Shown: one piece after another, positions 42,001-50,238 of the stretch
Numbering within the stretch: position 1 is the stretch's first letter
How the letters are laid out: each line of letters starts with the position of its first letter
Assembly: GCA_025450755.1 (NCBI GenBank)
Contig: JANWLR010000042.1
Coordinates: forward strand, 1-64,000
Source of the DNA: Sphingomicrobium sp.
Lineage (GTDB): Bacteria > Pseudomonadota > Alphaproteobacteria > Sphingomonadales > Sphingomonadaceae
Reading direction: 5' to 3'
Length of the DNA: 64,000 bases
The notes under the pieces: generated by a model
The model's input: only the letters and a program-made list of their open reading frames with translations
What the model was told of the DNA's origin: nothing
Databases searched by the model: none
Program-made: the position numbers and the translations under genes

Positions 42001-42547
42001 CTTCACCGGCCGGGAACACATCGATGAGTGATCCGCGCACCGCATATTCGCCATGTTCGGCAACGGTGTCGGCACGCTGGTAACCCAGCGCGTTCAGTTG
42101 CCCGACTAGAGCGTCGCGCTCAATGCGGTCGCCTACTGCGATTCTCCGCGTGAGCTGACGAATTCGAAATGGCGTCAGCATCCGCTGCGTCGCCGCGCTG
42201 ACCGTAGCAACGAGCAGCTGCGGCTTCTCGCGCTTTGCCTGGAGGGCGCTCAATGTTGCGAGCCGCTCCGCCATGACGCGAAGTGCGGGGGAGGCGCGGT
42301 CGTAGGGTAGGCAGTCCCAGCCGGGGAGAGTCAGCACTTCGACTTCAGGCGCGAACAAAGGCACCGTCTCGGCAAGGGCACGCATCGCCGCTTCGTCCGG
42401 CACGACCGCCACTGCGCGCCCGCCGGAGCCTGTCCCATGCGCAGCTCGGGCGAAGTCCGCGGCGAGCCAAGGCAAGAAGCCCGTCGGGACGCCGGCAAGG
42501 GTCAGCGGCTCATGTACGCGAAGGACGCGCTGCAGCGGCTCGCTCAC
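39059..42547 (-). CDS. mfd: Transcription-repair coupling factor Mfd
   Basis: A protein of about 1162 residues that removes RNA polymerase stalled at DNA lesions and recruits UvrAB. It has the UvrB-like N-terminal module, the RNA-polymerase interaction (CarD-like) domain (LVVHAEHGIGRYEGL), a RecG-like translocase (Walker A GDVGFGKTEVALRAAF, Walker B VDEEQHFGVAHK, motif with ESGLDIPSANT), and the C-terminal TRCF domain. I use GTG at 42547 rather than ATG at 42637: it overlaps the TGA of sdhE and starts at the conserved region (EPLQRVLRVHEPLTLAGVPTG). Confidence 0.96.
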   Translation of the reverse strand: MSEPLQRVLRVHEPLTLAGVPTGFLPWLAADFARAAHGTGSGGRAVAVVPDEAAMRALAETVPLFAPEVEVLTLPGWDCLPYDRASPALRVMAERLATLSALQAKREKPQLLVATVSAATQRMLTPFRIRQLTRRIAVGDRIERDALVGQLNALGYQRADTVAEHGEYAVRGSLIDVFPAGEEMALRLDFFGDEIDSIRRFDPADQRSTNKADAFTLMPASEALLDADSIKRFRSAYREKFGATATRDPLYQALSEGRRMAGMEHWLPLLEERLETLFDHLGEGDRIIRDVAAEQALQARREAIEDYFQNRIRAMEGEPGSYRPLGPGALYLSKKEWEGFVADRPVHLTSPFPEPDSSRVIDFGVQPARDFAPERAQQANVYEAVAKHIGELRRGGHKVVLASYTKGARERLSGLLDDHGLKAQKLADSWQEALGSKTQPALLILPLDHGFTARDVAVLTEQDMLGDRLVRRRKKRKAADAFLAELAALSPGDLVVHAEHGIGRYEGLTQIPVSKVPHDCVALEYARGNKLYVPVENIELLSRYGSESEGVALDSLGGEGWQRRKSRMKERIREIAGELIKLAALRATRPGVIAEPDTSYPQFVDRFPYEETDDQERAIADVLEDLEAGKPMDRLVCGDVGFGKTEVALRAAFVMAMSGKQVALVCPTTLLARQHYSNFVERLHGFPLNVGRLSRLVPAAEAKKTKDGIANGTIDIVIGTHAVLAKSIRFKRLGLVIVDEEQHFGVAHKERLKALKADVHVLTLTATPIPRTLQMAMSGLRELSVIQTPPVDRLAVRTYVTPWDAVVMREALLREHYRGGQSFFVVPRIADLPNVEEWLTEHVPEVKFVTAHGQMSAGQVEQRMSAFYDRKYDVLLSTTIVESGLDIPSANTLIVHRSDRFGLAQLYQLRGRVGRSKTRAYAYLTMPADRSITEAAQKRLQVLADLDSLGAGFQLASHDLDIRGAGNLLGDEQSGHIKEVGFELYQSMLEDAIVELKAGGIPAREEFTPQISVDAPIMIPENYVPDLDLRMGLYRRLAELDDRQAIDAFAAELIDRFGPLPQETANLMKIVEVKLSCRAASIAKLDIGPRGAVVTFAPDGFPDLAGLLGYIDRLKGAAKLRPDSKMTVARDWPTQDARLDGALQLSRGLARVAAAGEKKAAA

Positions 42548-42840
42548 GGGACAATCCGGATGTAATCGAGCTTCCGCATCGCTTCGATCATGGGACCGGA
42601 AAAGCGCGGTGGCGGCTCGCACACGCCGTGCGCCCACGCCATGATGTCGACGTCCTGCTCGTCGAGCATCGCCTCGAAGCTCGTCCTCTCTTCCGCGCCC
42701 CAGCTCTCATGGTGCGCATCAAAAAAGCCGCCGATCAGCAGGTCGGCTTCCTTGGTGCCACGGTGGTGCGCACGCCAGGCGAGGCGCTTCAGGTCCGGAT
42801 CGGCGGGCATGCTGGCCATGTAGTGAAACTCGAGCATCAT
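42544..42840 (-). CDS. sdhE: Succinate dehydrogenase assembly factor SdhE
   Basis: A 98-residue SdhE/SDH5 family protein, which helps attach FAD covalently to the succinate dehydrogenase flavoprotein. The signature region is RLAWRAHHRGTKEADLLIGGF, with the conserved RG of the flavinylation surface, followed by DEQDVDIMAWAHG. The start at 42840 is one of three nearby Met (also 42837 and 42819); the open frame further upstream is noise that overlaps the divergent recG start. Its stop overlaps mfd's GTG, so the two are coupled. Confidence 0.93.
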   Translation of the reverse strand: MMLEFHYMASMPADPDLKRLAWRAHHRGTKEADLLIGGFFDAHHESWGAEERTSFEAMLDEQDVDIMAWAHGVCEPPPRFSGPMIEAMRKLDYIRIVP

Positions 42841-42873
42841 TGCGAGCGCTGCCTGAGGCGCTAACAACCGCTT

Positions 42874-44934
42874 ATGCGGCCTGACATTCTCAACCCGCTG
42901 TTCACCGAAGTGGAAGCGCTGAAAGGTGTCGGACCACAGGTGGCCAAGCTGTTGAAGAAGCTGGACGTCACACGGGTCGTCGATCTGCTCTACCACCTGC
43001 CGAGCGGGTCGATCGAGCGCGTACGTGCGCCCTCTGCGAGCATGGCTCTTCTGGGCCATATTGTGATTCTCGACCTGAAGCCCTTCCAGACGCGCGAAAG
43101 CCGCTCAGGCCGCGGCCCCATGCGCGTATTCGCCTCGGATGGAGACGGCAACACCATCAGCCTCGTCTATTTCAACAACCCGGGCTGGGCGAAGCGCAGC
43201 TTGCCAATCGGTCAGGTGCGCACCGTCTCCGGCAAGCTCGAGCAATATGGCGAAGAATGGCAGATCATCCATCCGGAGGTGAGCGAGCCGGGAAAGGGAG
43301 TTCAGCCCGCCGTTCGCGAGGCGGTTTACCCCCTCACCGAAGGGCTCACGAACCGGCGTGTCGGGGAACTTGTGCGAGAGGCGCTCGAACGCGCTCCCGA
43401 GCTTCCCGAGTGGATCGAGCCAAGCCTTGCGGCGCGCGAATGCTGGAGCGCGTGGCGCACATCGCTGGCGCTGATCCACCGCGAGCCTGCCACCGCGGAC
43501 GCACGCAAGCGCCTCGCTTACGACGAGATCTTCGCCAACCAACTGGCGCTTCTGCTCTTGCGCCAATCGCAAAGAAGGCACCGGACCGCACCGCTTCCCG
43601 GCACGGGTGAACTGACGGCCACGCTCAAGTTGCCGTATCAGCTTACTGGAGCGCAGCGGCGCGTCATCGAGGAAATCCGCGGCGATATGGCGCAATCTGC
43701 TCCGATGCTTCGCCTTCTCCAGGGCGATGTCGGCTCGGGCAAAACCCTCGTCGCCGTGCTGGCCATGCTGACTGCGGTCGAGTCCGGCGCACAGGCTGCA
43801 CTGCTCGCTCCGACGGAAATCCTCGCACGCCAACACCACGCAACCTTGCTTGGGCAGCTTGACGGCATCGGAGTTCGAGTCGCGATCCTCACCGGGCGCG
43901 AGAAGGGCAGGGCCCGCGACAGTGTCCTGATGGGTCTGGCCGACGGCTCGATCAATATCCTCGTTGGCACGCACGCGATCTTCCAGGAGAAGGTCGCGTA
44001 CAAAAAGCTCGGTCTCGCGGTCATCGACGAGCAGCATCGCTTCGGCGTCTCGCAGCGGTTGCTGCTCGCGTCCAAAGCCGAATATCCACCGCATCTTTTG
44101 GTCATGACCGCAACGCCGATCCCGCGGACGCTGACGCTCACTCAATATGGTGAGATGGACGTCAGCCGGATCGACGAAATGCCGCCGGGACGAACTCCGG
44201 TCGAAACGCGCGTGATCAGCGAGGAAAAACTCTCTGACGTGGTGGACGGGCTTGGGCGACACATTGCTGGGGGCGGTCAGGCCTATTGGGTGTGCCCGCT
44301 GGTCGAGGAGAGCGAGAAGAGCGACGCCGCCGCGGCCGAGGAGAGCGCCCGGATCCTCAAGCTGCGCTTTGGCGACGGCAAGGTCGGACTGGTCCATGGC
44401 CGGATGAAGGGACCCGACAAGGATTCGGTGATGGCGCGATTCGCCGCGGGTGATTTGGCGGTGCTGGTAGCCACCACGGTGATCGAGGTCGGGGTCGACG
44501 TTCCTAACGCGACGCTCATGATCGTCGAAGGTGCGGAGCGCTTTGGCCTGGCCCAGCTCCACCAGCTGCGCGGCCGCGTGGGACGCGGCGCGGGCAAGAG
44601 TACCTGCCTGCTAATTCGAAGCCAGAATTTGACGGAGGTCGGCCGAGCGCGCCTTTCGCTCATGCGCGAGACGAATGACGGGTTCCGAATCGCCGAGGAA
44701 GATCTGCGGATGCGCGGCCCGGGCGAAATTCTCGGCACGCGGCAGTCGGGCGAGGAGGCCTTTCGCTGCGCAACAGCCGAAGATGTCGAGACGCTTGCGC
44801 CGATCGCCCAGAGTGATGCGCAGCTGCTGCTCGACCGGGACGGCGGACTGTCCGGTCCTCGCGGCCAAGCGGCGCGAACCTGCCTTTACCTGTTCGAGCG
44901 GGACCAGGCCGTAGGGCTGATCAGGAGCGGGTGA
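42874..44934 (+). CDS. recG: ATP-dependent DNA helicase RecG
   Basis: A 686-residue branched-DNA helicase that reverses stalled forks. An N-terminal helix-hairpin-helix/wedge region starts MRPDILNPLFTEVEALKGVG, then comes the OB-fold wedge domain (RVFASDGDGNTISLVYFN). The helicase motifs are GDVGSGKTLVA, DEQHRFGVSQR, TATPIPRTL, ATTVIEVGVDVPNATL and the C-terminal RMRGPGEILGTRQSG. Length and motifs are complete. It is divergent from sdhE-mfd with a 33-bp gap, so the two units share a promoter region. Confidence 0.97.
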   Translation: MRPDILNPLFTEVEALKGVGPQVAKLLKKLDVTRVVDLLYHLPSGSIERVRAPSASMALLGHIVILDLKPFQTRESRSGRGPMRVFASDGDGNTISLVYFNNPGWAKRSLPIGQVRTVSGKLEQYGEEWQIIHPEVSEPGKGVQPAVREAVYPLTEGLTNRRVGELVREALERAPELPEWIEPSLAARECWSAWRTSLALIHREPATADARKRLAYDEIFANQLALLLLRQSQRRHRTAPLPGTGELTATLKLPYQLTGAQRRVIEEIRGDMAQSAPMLRLLQGDVGSGKTLVAVLAMLTAVESGAQAALLAPTEILARQHHATLLGQLDGIGVRVAILTGREKGRARDSVLMGLADGSINILVGTHAIFQEKVAYKKLGLAVIDEQHRFGVSQRLLLASKAEYPPHLLVMTATPIPRTLTLTQYGEMDVSRIDEMPPGRTPVETRVISEEKLSDVVDGLGRHIAGGGQAYWVCPLVEESEKSDAAAAEESARILKLRFGDGKVGLVHGRMKGPDKDSVMARFAAGDLAVLVATTVIEVGVDVPNATLMIVEGAERFGLAQLHQLRGRVGRGAGKSTCLLIRSQNLTEVGRARLSLMRETNDGFRIAEEDLRMRGPGEILGTRQSGEEAFRCATAEDVETLAPIAQSDAQLLLDRDGGLSGPRGQAARTCLYLFERDQAVGLIRSG

Positions 44935-44935
44935 T

Positions 44936-45673
44936 TTAGCGCGGGTCGAAGACTTCGCCCGAGATCATCGAACGAAGGACGTCACCGTCGGTCGCAAGGC
45001 ATCCGGCATAGTGCATCTTTGTTTCGCCAATCCGCCGCCGGAGTTGGTCTCGATCCATGCCGATGCCCAAATTCCTCATATGGCGGAGCACGAATGACGA
45101 TGCTCGCTCCATACGGTGATTGTCGATTTCCAGATTGGCGATCGCCTCCAGAGCAATCTGCTTCTCGGCCTGGCTAAGTGGCCCGCCGTCGCGCGGGATC
45201 GACCTTAATGTTGCCAATTCGCCGAGCATCTTGGCGCGAACAGATTCCAGTTCTGGAATCATGACGTAGACGATCCTGAACTCATATTTTTCTCGCTGCG
45301 GAATATGAGTGGAGATTTCCGAAGAAACAGCATTTTCCCAGGCGTAATTGTCATATGTGCCAAGTGGCAGCCAGAGACCCTGCGCCAACCCTCGAAACGT
45401 CGTGCGATCACCTGCTTCAACTGCCTCCTTCACGGTCGCGAGGCGATCGTTGAGGCACTTGCTCATCATCAGGCGGACATAATTCTGCGGCGCGTCGCCC
45501 GCACCTAGCTCCTGCCGCATGTCGTCAGTCGCTGCATGGACCTTTTCGCGCCACGCGAAATCCTCAGCGGCGGACTGCGCAACCAACGCCGTCAGGACGC
45601 CGAGCACGATGATGACGAACTCCCGCAAGAAGTCACGCCAGTCGCCGAACAATCTTGGCCCGCGAACTTTCAT
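44936..45673 (-). CDS. Membrane-anchored protein of unknown function
   Basis: A 245-residue protein with one N-terminal hydrophobic helix (about residues 17-35, FVIIVLGVLTALVAQSAAE), preceded by a conserved-looking DWRDFLREF segment, and a mostly helical C-terminal part facing the periplasm or cytoplasm. Proteins with the same opening (DWREFLxEx(V/I)IIVLGVLxAL) are frequent in sphingomonads and are unnamed. It starts after a GC-rich gap and lies between tyrS and recG, sharing neither function. I cannot assign a role. Confidence 0.75.
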   Translation of the reverse strand: MKVRGPRLFGDWRDFLREFVIIVLGVLTALVAQSAAEDFAWREKVHAATDDMRQELGAGDAPQNYVRLMMSKCLNDRLATVKEAVEAGDRTTFRGLAQGLWLPLGTYDNYAWENAVSSEISTHIPQREKYEFRIVYVMIPELESVRAKMLGELATLRSIPRDGGPLSQAEKQIALEAIANLEIDNHRMERASSFVLRHMRNLGIGMDRDQLRRRIGETKMHYAGCLATDGDVLRSMISGEVFDPR

Positions 45674-45694
45674 CGGCGCCCCCCAACGCGAGAA

Positions 45695-46918
45695 TCATCT
45701 CACCAGCAACCCGTGCCTCTTCTTGCCCAGGCTGAGTTTCAGCGGCTCGTTCGCGGCCACAAGCTTCAGCCCCGGATCATTCACCGTAACATCGTCCAGC
45801 CGCACCGCACCTTCGACGATCTTGCGCCTGGCTTCCTTGTTGGATGGCGTGAAACCGAGCGCCGTCAGTGCATGGACGATGTTCATGCCCTCGCCGATCG
45901 AGAGGGTTGGCAGATCCTGACCGGCGCCCCCGCCTTCAAACGTTTCGCGGGCCGTCTGTTCGGCGGCGAGCGCTGCCTCCCGGCCATGGAGCATCGCCGT
46001 CGCTTCGGTCGCAAGGACGATCTTGGCTTGATTGATGTCCGCACCCTGGAGGCTCTCCAGCTTCCCGACGTCCTCGAGCGACAGGTCCGTAAACAGCTTC
46101 AGGAATCGCCCGACGTCGGCGTCAGCGGAGTTCCGCCAGAACTGCCAGTAATCGTATGGACTGAGCAGCTTCTCATCGAGCCAGACGGCGCCTTGCGCGG
46201 TCTTGCCCATCTTCGCGCCGTCGGCCGTGGTGATCAGAGGTGTGGTCACCCCGAACAGCTCGGTCCCGTCGATACGCCGCCCAAGCTCGATCCCGTTGAC
46301 GATATTCCCCCACTGATCCGATCCGCCGAATTGCACCCGGCAGCCGGCCCGCCGCGAAAGCTCAAGGAAGTCGTAGGCCTGGAGTATCATGTAGTTGAAC
46401 TCGAGGAACGTCATCGGCTGCTCGCGGTCCAGCCGAAGCTTCACGCTGTCAAATGTCAGCATCCGGTTGATGGTGAAGTGCCGCCCGACCTCGCGGAGGA
46501 AGGGAATGTACTGCAGCGAGTCCAGCCAGTCGGCATTATTCACCATGATCGCGTCTGTGGGTCCGTCGCCAAAGGTCAGGAATTGTTCGAAGACGCGCCG
46601 GATTGCTGCGATATTTTGGCCAATCTTCTCTTCGCTGAGGAGCTGCCGGCTCTCGTCCTTGCCAGAGGGGTCGCCGACCTTCGTCGTCCCTCCACCCATC
46701 AGAACGATCGGCCGATGTCCGGTCTGCTGCAGCCGCCGGAGCATCATGATCTGCACGAGGCTGCCGACGTGAAGGCTCGGCGCGGTCGCGTCGAACCCAA
46801 TGTAACCAGGCACGACCTGGCGCTCGGCTATTGCGTCGAGCGCCACCGCGTCGGTCACCTGATGGATGTAACCACGCTCGAAGAGCAGTTTCAGCAATGA
46901 AGATTTGTACGCCGTCAT
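45695..46918 (-). CDS. tyrS: Tyrosyl-tRNA synthetase
   Basis: A 407-residue class I aminoacyl-tRNA synthetase for tyrosine. The HIGH-type signature is HVGS (residues 50-53) and the second signature is KMGKT in place of KMSKS (about residue 230), both seen in bacterial TyrRS. ATP/tyrosine-binding stretches (GYIGFDATAPSLH, FGGSDQWGNI) are intact. The C-terminus has an S4-like domain (RKIVEGAVRLDDVTVNDPG). Full length. It sits 60 bp from the divergent DOMON-like gene. Confidence 0.96.
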   Translation of the reverse strand: MTAYKSSLLKLLFERGYIHQVTDAVALDAIAERQVVPGYIGFDATAPSLHVGSLVQIMMLRRLQQTGHRPIVLMGGGTTKVGDPSGKDESRQLLSEEKIGQNIAAIRRVFEQFLTFGDGPTDAIMVNNADWLDSLQYIPFLREVGRHFTINRMLTFDSVKLRLDREQPMTFLEFNYMILQAYDFLELSRRAGCRVQFGGSDQWGNIVNGIELGRRIDGTELFGVTTPLITTADGAKMGKTAQGAVWLDEKLLSPYDYWQFWRNSADADVGRFLKLFTDLSLEDVGKLESLQGADINQAKIVLATEATAMLHGREAALAAEQTARETFEGGGAGQDLPTLSIGEGMNIVHALTALGFTPSNKEARRKIVEGAVRLDDVTVNDPGLKLVAANEPLKLSLGKKRHGLLVR

Positions 46919-46978
46919 AAAACGCCGCTTAGCGTCGTTAACCTTCGCCTGCTACATTAGCTGCTAGATTAGGGCGCG

Positions 46979-47515
46979 ATGCAACTGAACCTGGTCCCGC
47001 ATCCGGCGACTCCGCCATCCGACCCAGCCTTCAAGGTCTGGGCCAACGTCGAGCATGCCGGCGCTCTTGGCGTGATCGCCTCGACCAACATCTGGTTCGG
47101 CGTCGGCGCGCCGGCGAGCCGCTTCGCAATTCCCGAGACGGAAGAGCCTGCCCGCGCGGAGGAACTGTGGAAGACCACCTGCTTCGAAGCGTTTCTCAGG
47201 GTGCACGGCGCCGAAGCCTATCGCGAATGGAATTTCGCGCCTTCGGGCGACTGGGCAGCCTATGATTTTACCAATCACCGGGAAGGGCGGACGGACGCGG
47301 AAGTGATGCCGCCCTATGTCCGGATCGAGGACAATCTGACCTGGCTGGCCCTTGGCGCGACCATCGCTGTCGACGCCAAGGCTGCGTGGGAGATTGGCCT
47401 CTCTGCAGTCCTCGAAGAAAAGGACGGCACCAAGTCATTCTGGGCGCTGGCGCATCCCGACGCCGAGAAGCCCGACTTCCACGACCCGGCTTGCTTCATC
47501 GCGCACCTGCCCTAA
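46979..47515 (+). CDS. DOMON-like domain protein
   Basis: A 178-residue protein with the carbohydrate-/heme-binding-type DOMON-like beta-sandwich signature (ELWKTTCFEAFLRV, YREWNFAPSGDWAAYDF). No signal peptide is evident, so location is unclear. Family members are annotated only by domain. It is followed after 9 bp by the DUF1343 gene, so the two are probably co-transcribed; whether they act together on cell-wall sugars is inference only. Confidence 0.75.
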   Translation: MQLNLVPHPATPPSDPAFKVWANVEHAGALGVIASTNIWFGVGAPASRFAIPETEEPARAEELWKTTCFEAFLRVHGAEAYREWNFAPSGDWAAYDFTNHREGRTDAEVMPPYVRIEDNLTWLALGATIAVDAKAAWEIGLSAVLEEKDGTKSFWALAHPDAEKPDFHDPACFIAHLP

Positions 47516-47524
47516 GCAGCGCGC

Positions 47525-48724
47525 ATGACCCTGTTCGGTATCGATCGGCTTCTCGCCGATGCGGAGCTTCGTCGTCCGCTCGAAGGTAAACGCGTCGCAC
47601 TTCTTGCCCATCCGGCATCGGTCACCCGTGATCTGACCCACAGCCTCGATGCGCTCGCTTCCGCTGGGGTGAACCTCACAGCTGCGTTCGGCCCCCAGCA
47701 TGGACTGCGCGGCGACAAGCAGGACAATATGGTGGAGTCGGACGACTTCACCGACCCTGTCCACCATATTCCGGTATTCAGCTTGTACGGCGAGGTTCGG
47801 CGACCGAGCGGCCAGTCGATGGGCACCTTCGATACGGTTCTCATCGACCTGCAGGACCTCGGCTGCAGGATTTACACGTTCATCACGACGCTGCTGTATG
47901 TGCTTGAGGCCGCTGCTGAGCATGGCAAGAGCGTTTGGGTGCTCGATCGGCCAAATCCGGTCGGACGCCCGATCGAAGGACTGGCACTCCGGCCCGGCTG
48001 GGAGAGTTTTGTCGGCGCCGGTCCGATCCCGATGCGGCACGGGCTGACGCTCGGTGAGCTCGGGCGATGGTTCGTCGATCACTTCAACCTTGATGTCGAT
48101 TACCAGGTTGTCGAGCTGGAGGGCTGGAAGCCGGACGCTGGGCCCGGCTTTGGTTGGCCTCCGGAGCGCGTGTGGATCAATCCGAGCCCGAATGCGGCGA
48201 ACGTCAACATGGCGCGTGCCTATGCCGGCACGGTGATGCTCGAAGGGACCAGCTTGAGCGAGGGCAGGGGCACCACCCGGCCGCTTGAGCTGTTCGGCGC
48301 GCCGGATATCAAGCCGGTACGACTCATGGCTGAGATGGAGACGCTCGCGCCGCAATGGCTTGCTGGTTGCAAGCTTCGCGACATCACATTCCAGCCGACC
48401 TTCCATAAGCACGTCGGTGAGATGTGCCATGGCGTCTTCATTCATGCCGAAGGGCCCTTCTACGACCATGAGGCGTTCAGACCGTGGCGCCTACAGAGTC
48501 TCGCGTTCAAAGCGCTCCGCCGTCTTTATCCAGACTATGCTCTATGGCGCGATTTCCCCTACGAATATGTGTTCGACAGGTTGGCGATCGACGTGATCAA
48601 CGGGTCGCCGCTGCTGCGCGAGTGGGTGGACGACGCCAATGCGATGCCGGCAGATTTTGACGCTGTTACCTTGCCCGATGAGCGCGACTGGCACGAGCAG
48701 CGCGAGCCTTACCTGCTCTATTGA
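47525..48724 (+). CDS. DUF1343 protein, NamZ-like exo-beta-N-acetylmuramidase
   Basis: A 399-residue protein of the DUF1343 family, now known from NamZ enzymes (GH171) that cut terminal MurNAc from peptidoglycan fragments. The family landmarks are visible: KRVALLAHPASVT, AFGPQHGLRG, VFSLYGE, FDTVLIDLQDLGCRIYTFI, WVLDRPNPVGR and NPSPNAANVN. Family enzymes often have a signal peptide; none is obvious here, so it may act in the cytoplasm on imported muropeptide sugars, which would feed the AmgK-MurU pair in the same window (inference). Its stop overlaps the convergent PhyH gene by 7 bp. Confidence 0.8.
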   Translation: MTLFGIDRLLADAELRRPLEGKRVALLAHPASVTRDLTHSLDALASAGVNLTAAFGPQHGLRGDKQDNMVESDDFTDPVHHIPVFSLYGEVRRPSGQSMGTFDTVLIDLQDLGCRIYTFITTLLYVLEAAAEHGKSVWVLDRPNPVGRPIEGLALRPGWESFVGAGPIPMRHGLTLGELGRWFVDHFNLDVDYQVVELEGWKPDAGPGFGWPPERVWINPSPNAANVNMARAYAGTVMLEGTSLSEGRGTTRPLELFGAPDIKPVRLMAEMETLAPQWLAGCKLRDITFQPTFHKHVGEMCHGVFIHAEGPFYDHEAFRPWRLQSLAFKALRRLYPDYALWRDFPYEYVFDRLAIDVINGSPLLREWVDDANAMPADFDAVTLPDERDWHEQREPYLLY

Positions 48725-49480
48725 GAATGTGCTTGTCGGCTTGGAAATTTTGATGTCTTCGTCCACCTTTCGGGTGACAGCCTGCGGAAGAGTGGCTGAT
48801 TCTCTACCGATACCGCTGTCAAAGCCTCGGACGCGATCCTGATGCGGTTGGCAGCTCCATAATTGGAAATGTCCGTGAACCACGGCTTTGCATAGACGAG
48901 GTAGATGATCGGCCGCTCAGTCCCGCTGCGATTCTGCGTTCCCTGGTGCCACAACCGGTAATCCATCGCATCGGCTCGGCCGCGCTCGATAAAGGGAAGC
49001 GGCGAACTACTCTTCTCGTAGCGGTCTTAGGTGGCTTTGCGTGAACAGCCTGGTTGTGCCTGTCTCGGGTGTGAGGTCCACCAGCGGAATAGCGATCGTG
49101 ACGGCGTAGGCTCCCATCAACGCTCGTACGACTTCATTTCCAGGGGATAGGTCCTCGTGATCCTTGTGCAGATGCTGGACCTTTGCGCGCGGCAGGGCAG
49201 TTACGATTGCAAGGCTGTCGATCAAAAAGATCTCGCCGAGCAGTCCCCTCGCCAATCGAAGGAGTTCCGGATTGGCGTACAGGTCCGGCGACAAATATGG
49301 CCCTTTCATTGTGATGGGCACCTGGATCCTGCGATTGCCGACCTTATAGCGGTCGGAGGAACTCGTGACGTCGGGGAACTGACGAAGATATTCTGCCCTC
49401 AGTTCATCGGCGAAAGCGGCGTCGAAGATGTGCTCGAGCACGACATAGCCATCTCTCGCAATGTGCGCCGTTTCGTCCAT
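48718..49480 (-). pseudogene. Phytanoyl-CoA dioxygenase family protein, frameshifted
   Basis: Two consecutive minus-strand frames form one Fe(II)/2-oxoglutarate oxygenase. The first (from 49480) begins MDETAHIARDGYVVLEHIF and carries the HxD iron ligands in HLHKDHED. It reaches a premature stop after LRPLREE near 49010. A +1/-1 shift at the cgagaagag stretch restores the other frame, which supplies EKSSSPLPF, the third iron ligand in LWHQG and the 2-oxoglutarate-binding Arg in GTERPIIYLVY. Full length would be about 254 residues, near the family norm. It may be a genuine pseudogene or a base-call error. Substrate unknown. Confidence 0.8.
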
Positions 49481-49591
49481 GCGGCGGTTTTCTTCGGTTC
49501 AATCGCCCCTTGGCAAGTGCGTTGAATCCAGTTCAGCAATGAGGCGGAGCGGCGTAGAAGGGCAGGTCAGCTTTCACAGGGGATTAGGCCG

Positions 49592-50149
49592 ATGCGTGTT
49601 CGCCTCTTCATCTTCGCGGTTAGCATTCTTTCGGCGGACCCGGTTTTCGCACAAGCTGGCGATCAGAAAGCGGCCCAAAATGCAGCGAACTGGGCAGTAT
49701 TCGAACAATTCTATCCGACACGAGCCGCTGCCGCGCATGAAGAAGGTGCGGTCGGCTTTACTGTGACGCTCGACAGCAAGGGACTGGTCACCGACTGCAA
49801 GGTGACCCACAGCAGCGGCTTCGCGTTGCTCGATCAGGAAACGTGCAACGTCATCACCTTGCACGCGCAGTTCAAACCGGACGCCGGCCTCTCTCCTTCG
49901 CAGGTGCGCACCAGCGATGGGATCATTGTCTGGAAGCTCCCCGCCAGCACGACGACGCTCGCGACGCCGAAGCCGGTCAAGACGTCCGACTTGGACAAGG
50001 TCGTCTGCAAGAAGAGCATCCGCACGGGCACGCTGGCCGCGGTTGAGCGCACATGCCTGACGGTGCGCGAATGGGCCCGGCAGTCCGATGACGCCAAGGA
50101 AACCTGGGACGAAATGCAGGGGCGCAAAGGAACGACGAAGGGCAATTGA
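49592..50149 (+). CDS. Secreted TonB C-terminal-domain-like protein
   Basis: A 185-residue protein with a signal peptide (about residues 1-20, ending VFAQ) and a domain resembling the TonB C-terminal fold (EGAVGFTVTLDSKGLVTDCKV...SSGFALLDQETC). It lacks the membrane anchor and proline-rich spacer of real TonB, so it is a soluble periplasmic relative rather than an energy transducer. An aggggat ribosome site precedes the ATG. It is 89 bp before the chemoreceptor gene and its role is unknown. Confidence 0.75.
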   Translation: MRVRLFIFAVSILSADPVFAQAGDQKAAQNAANWAVFEQFYPTRAAAAHEEGAVGFTVTLDSKGLVTDCKVTHSSGFALLDQETCNVITLHAQFKPDAGLSPSQVRTSDGIIVWKLPASTTTLATPKPVKTSDLDKVVCKKSIRTGTLAAVERTCLTVREWARQSDDAKETWDEMQGRKGTTKGN

Positions 50150-50238
50150 CCGACCGGCTCCCAAAGAGCGTGGTTAACGAAGAAGTAGGAGGTTGCTGAC
50201 TATCCATCTTCTCGTCATTGACCGGGAGCGCGCCTTCG

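Noticed and set aside
43105-44562. Minus-strand frame of 485 codons
   Set aside because: Antisense to recG, whose helicase motifs are complete.
45536-46900. Plus-strand frame of 454 codons
   Set aside because: Antisense to tyrS and the preceding gene; no motif, shadow of high GC coding strand.
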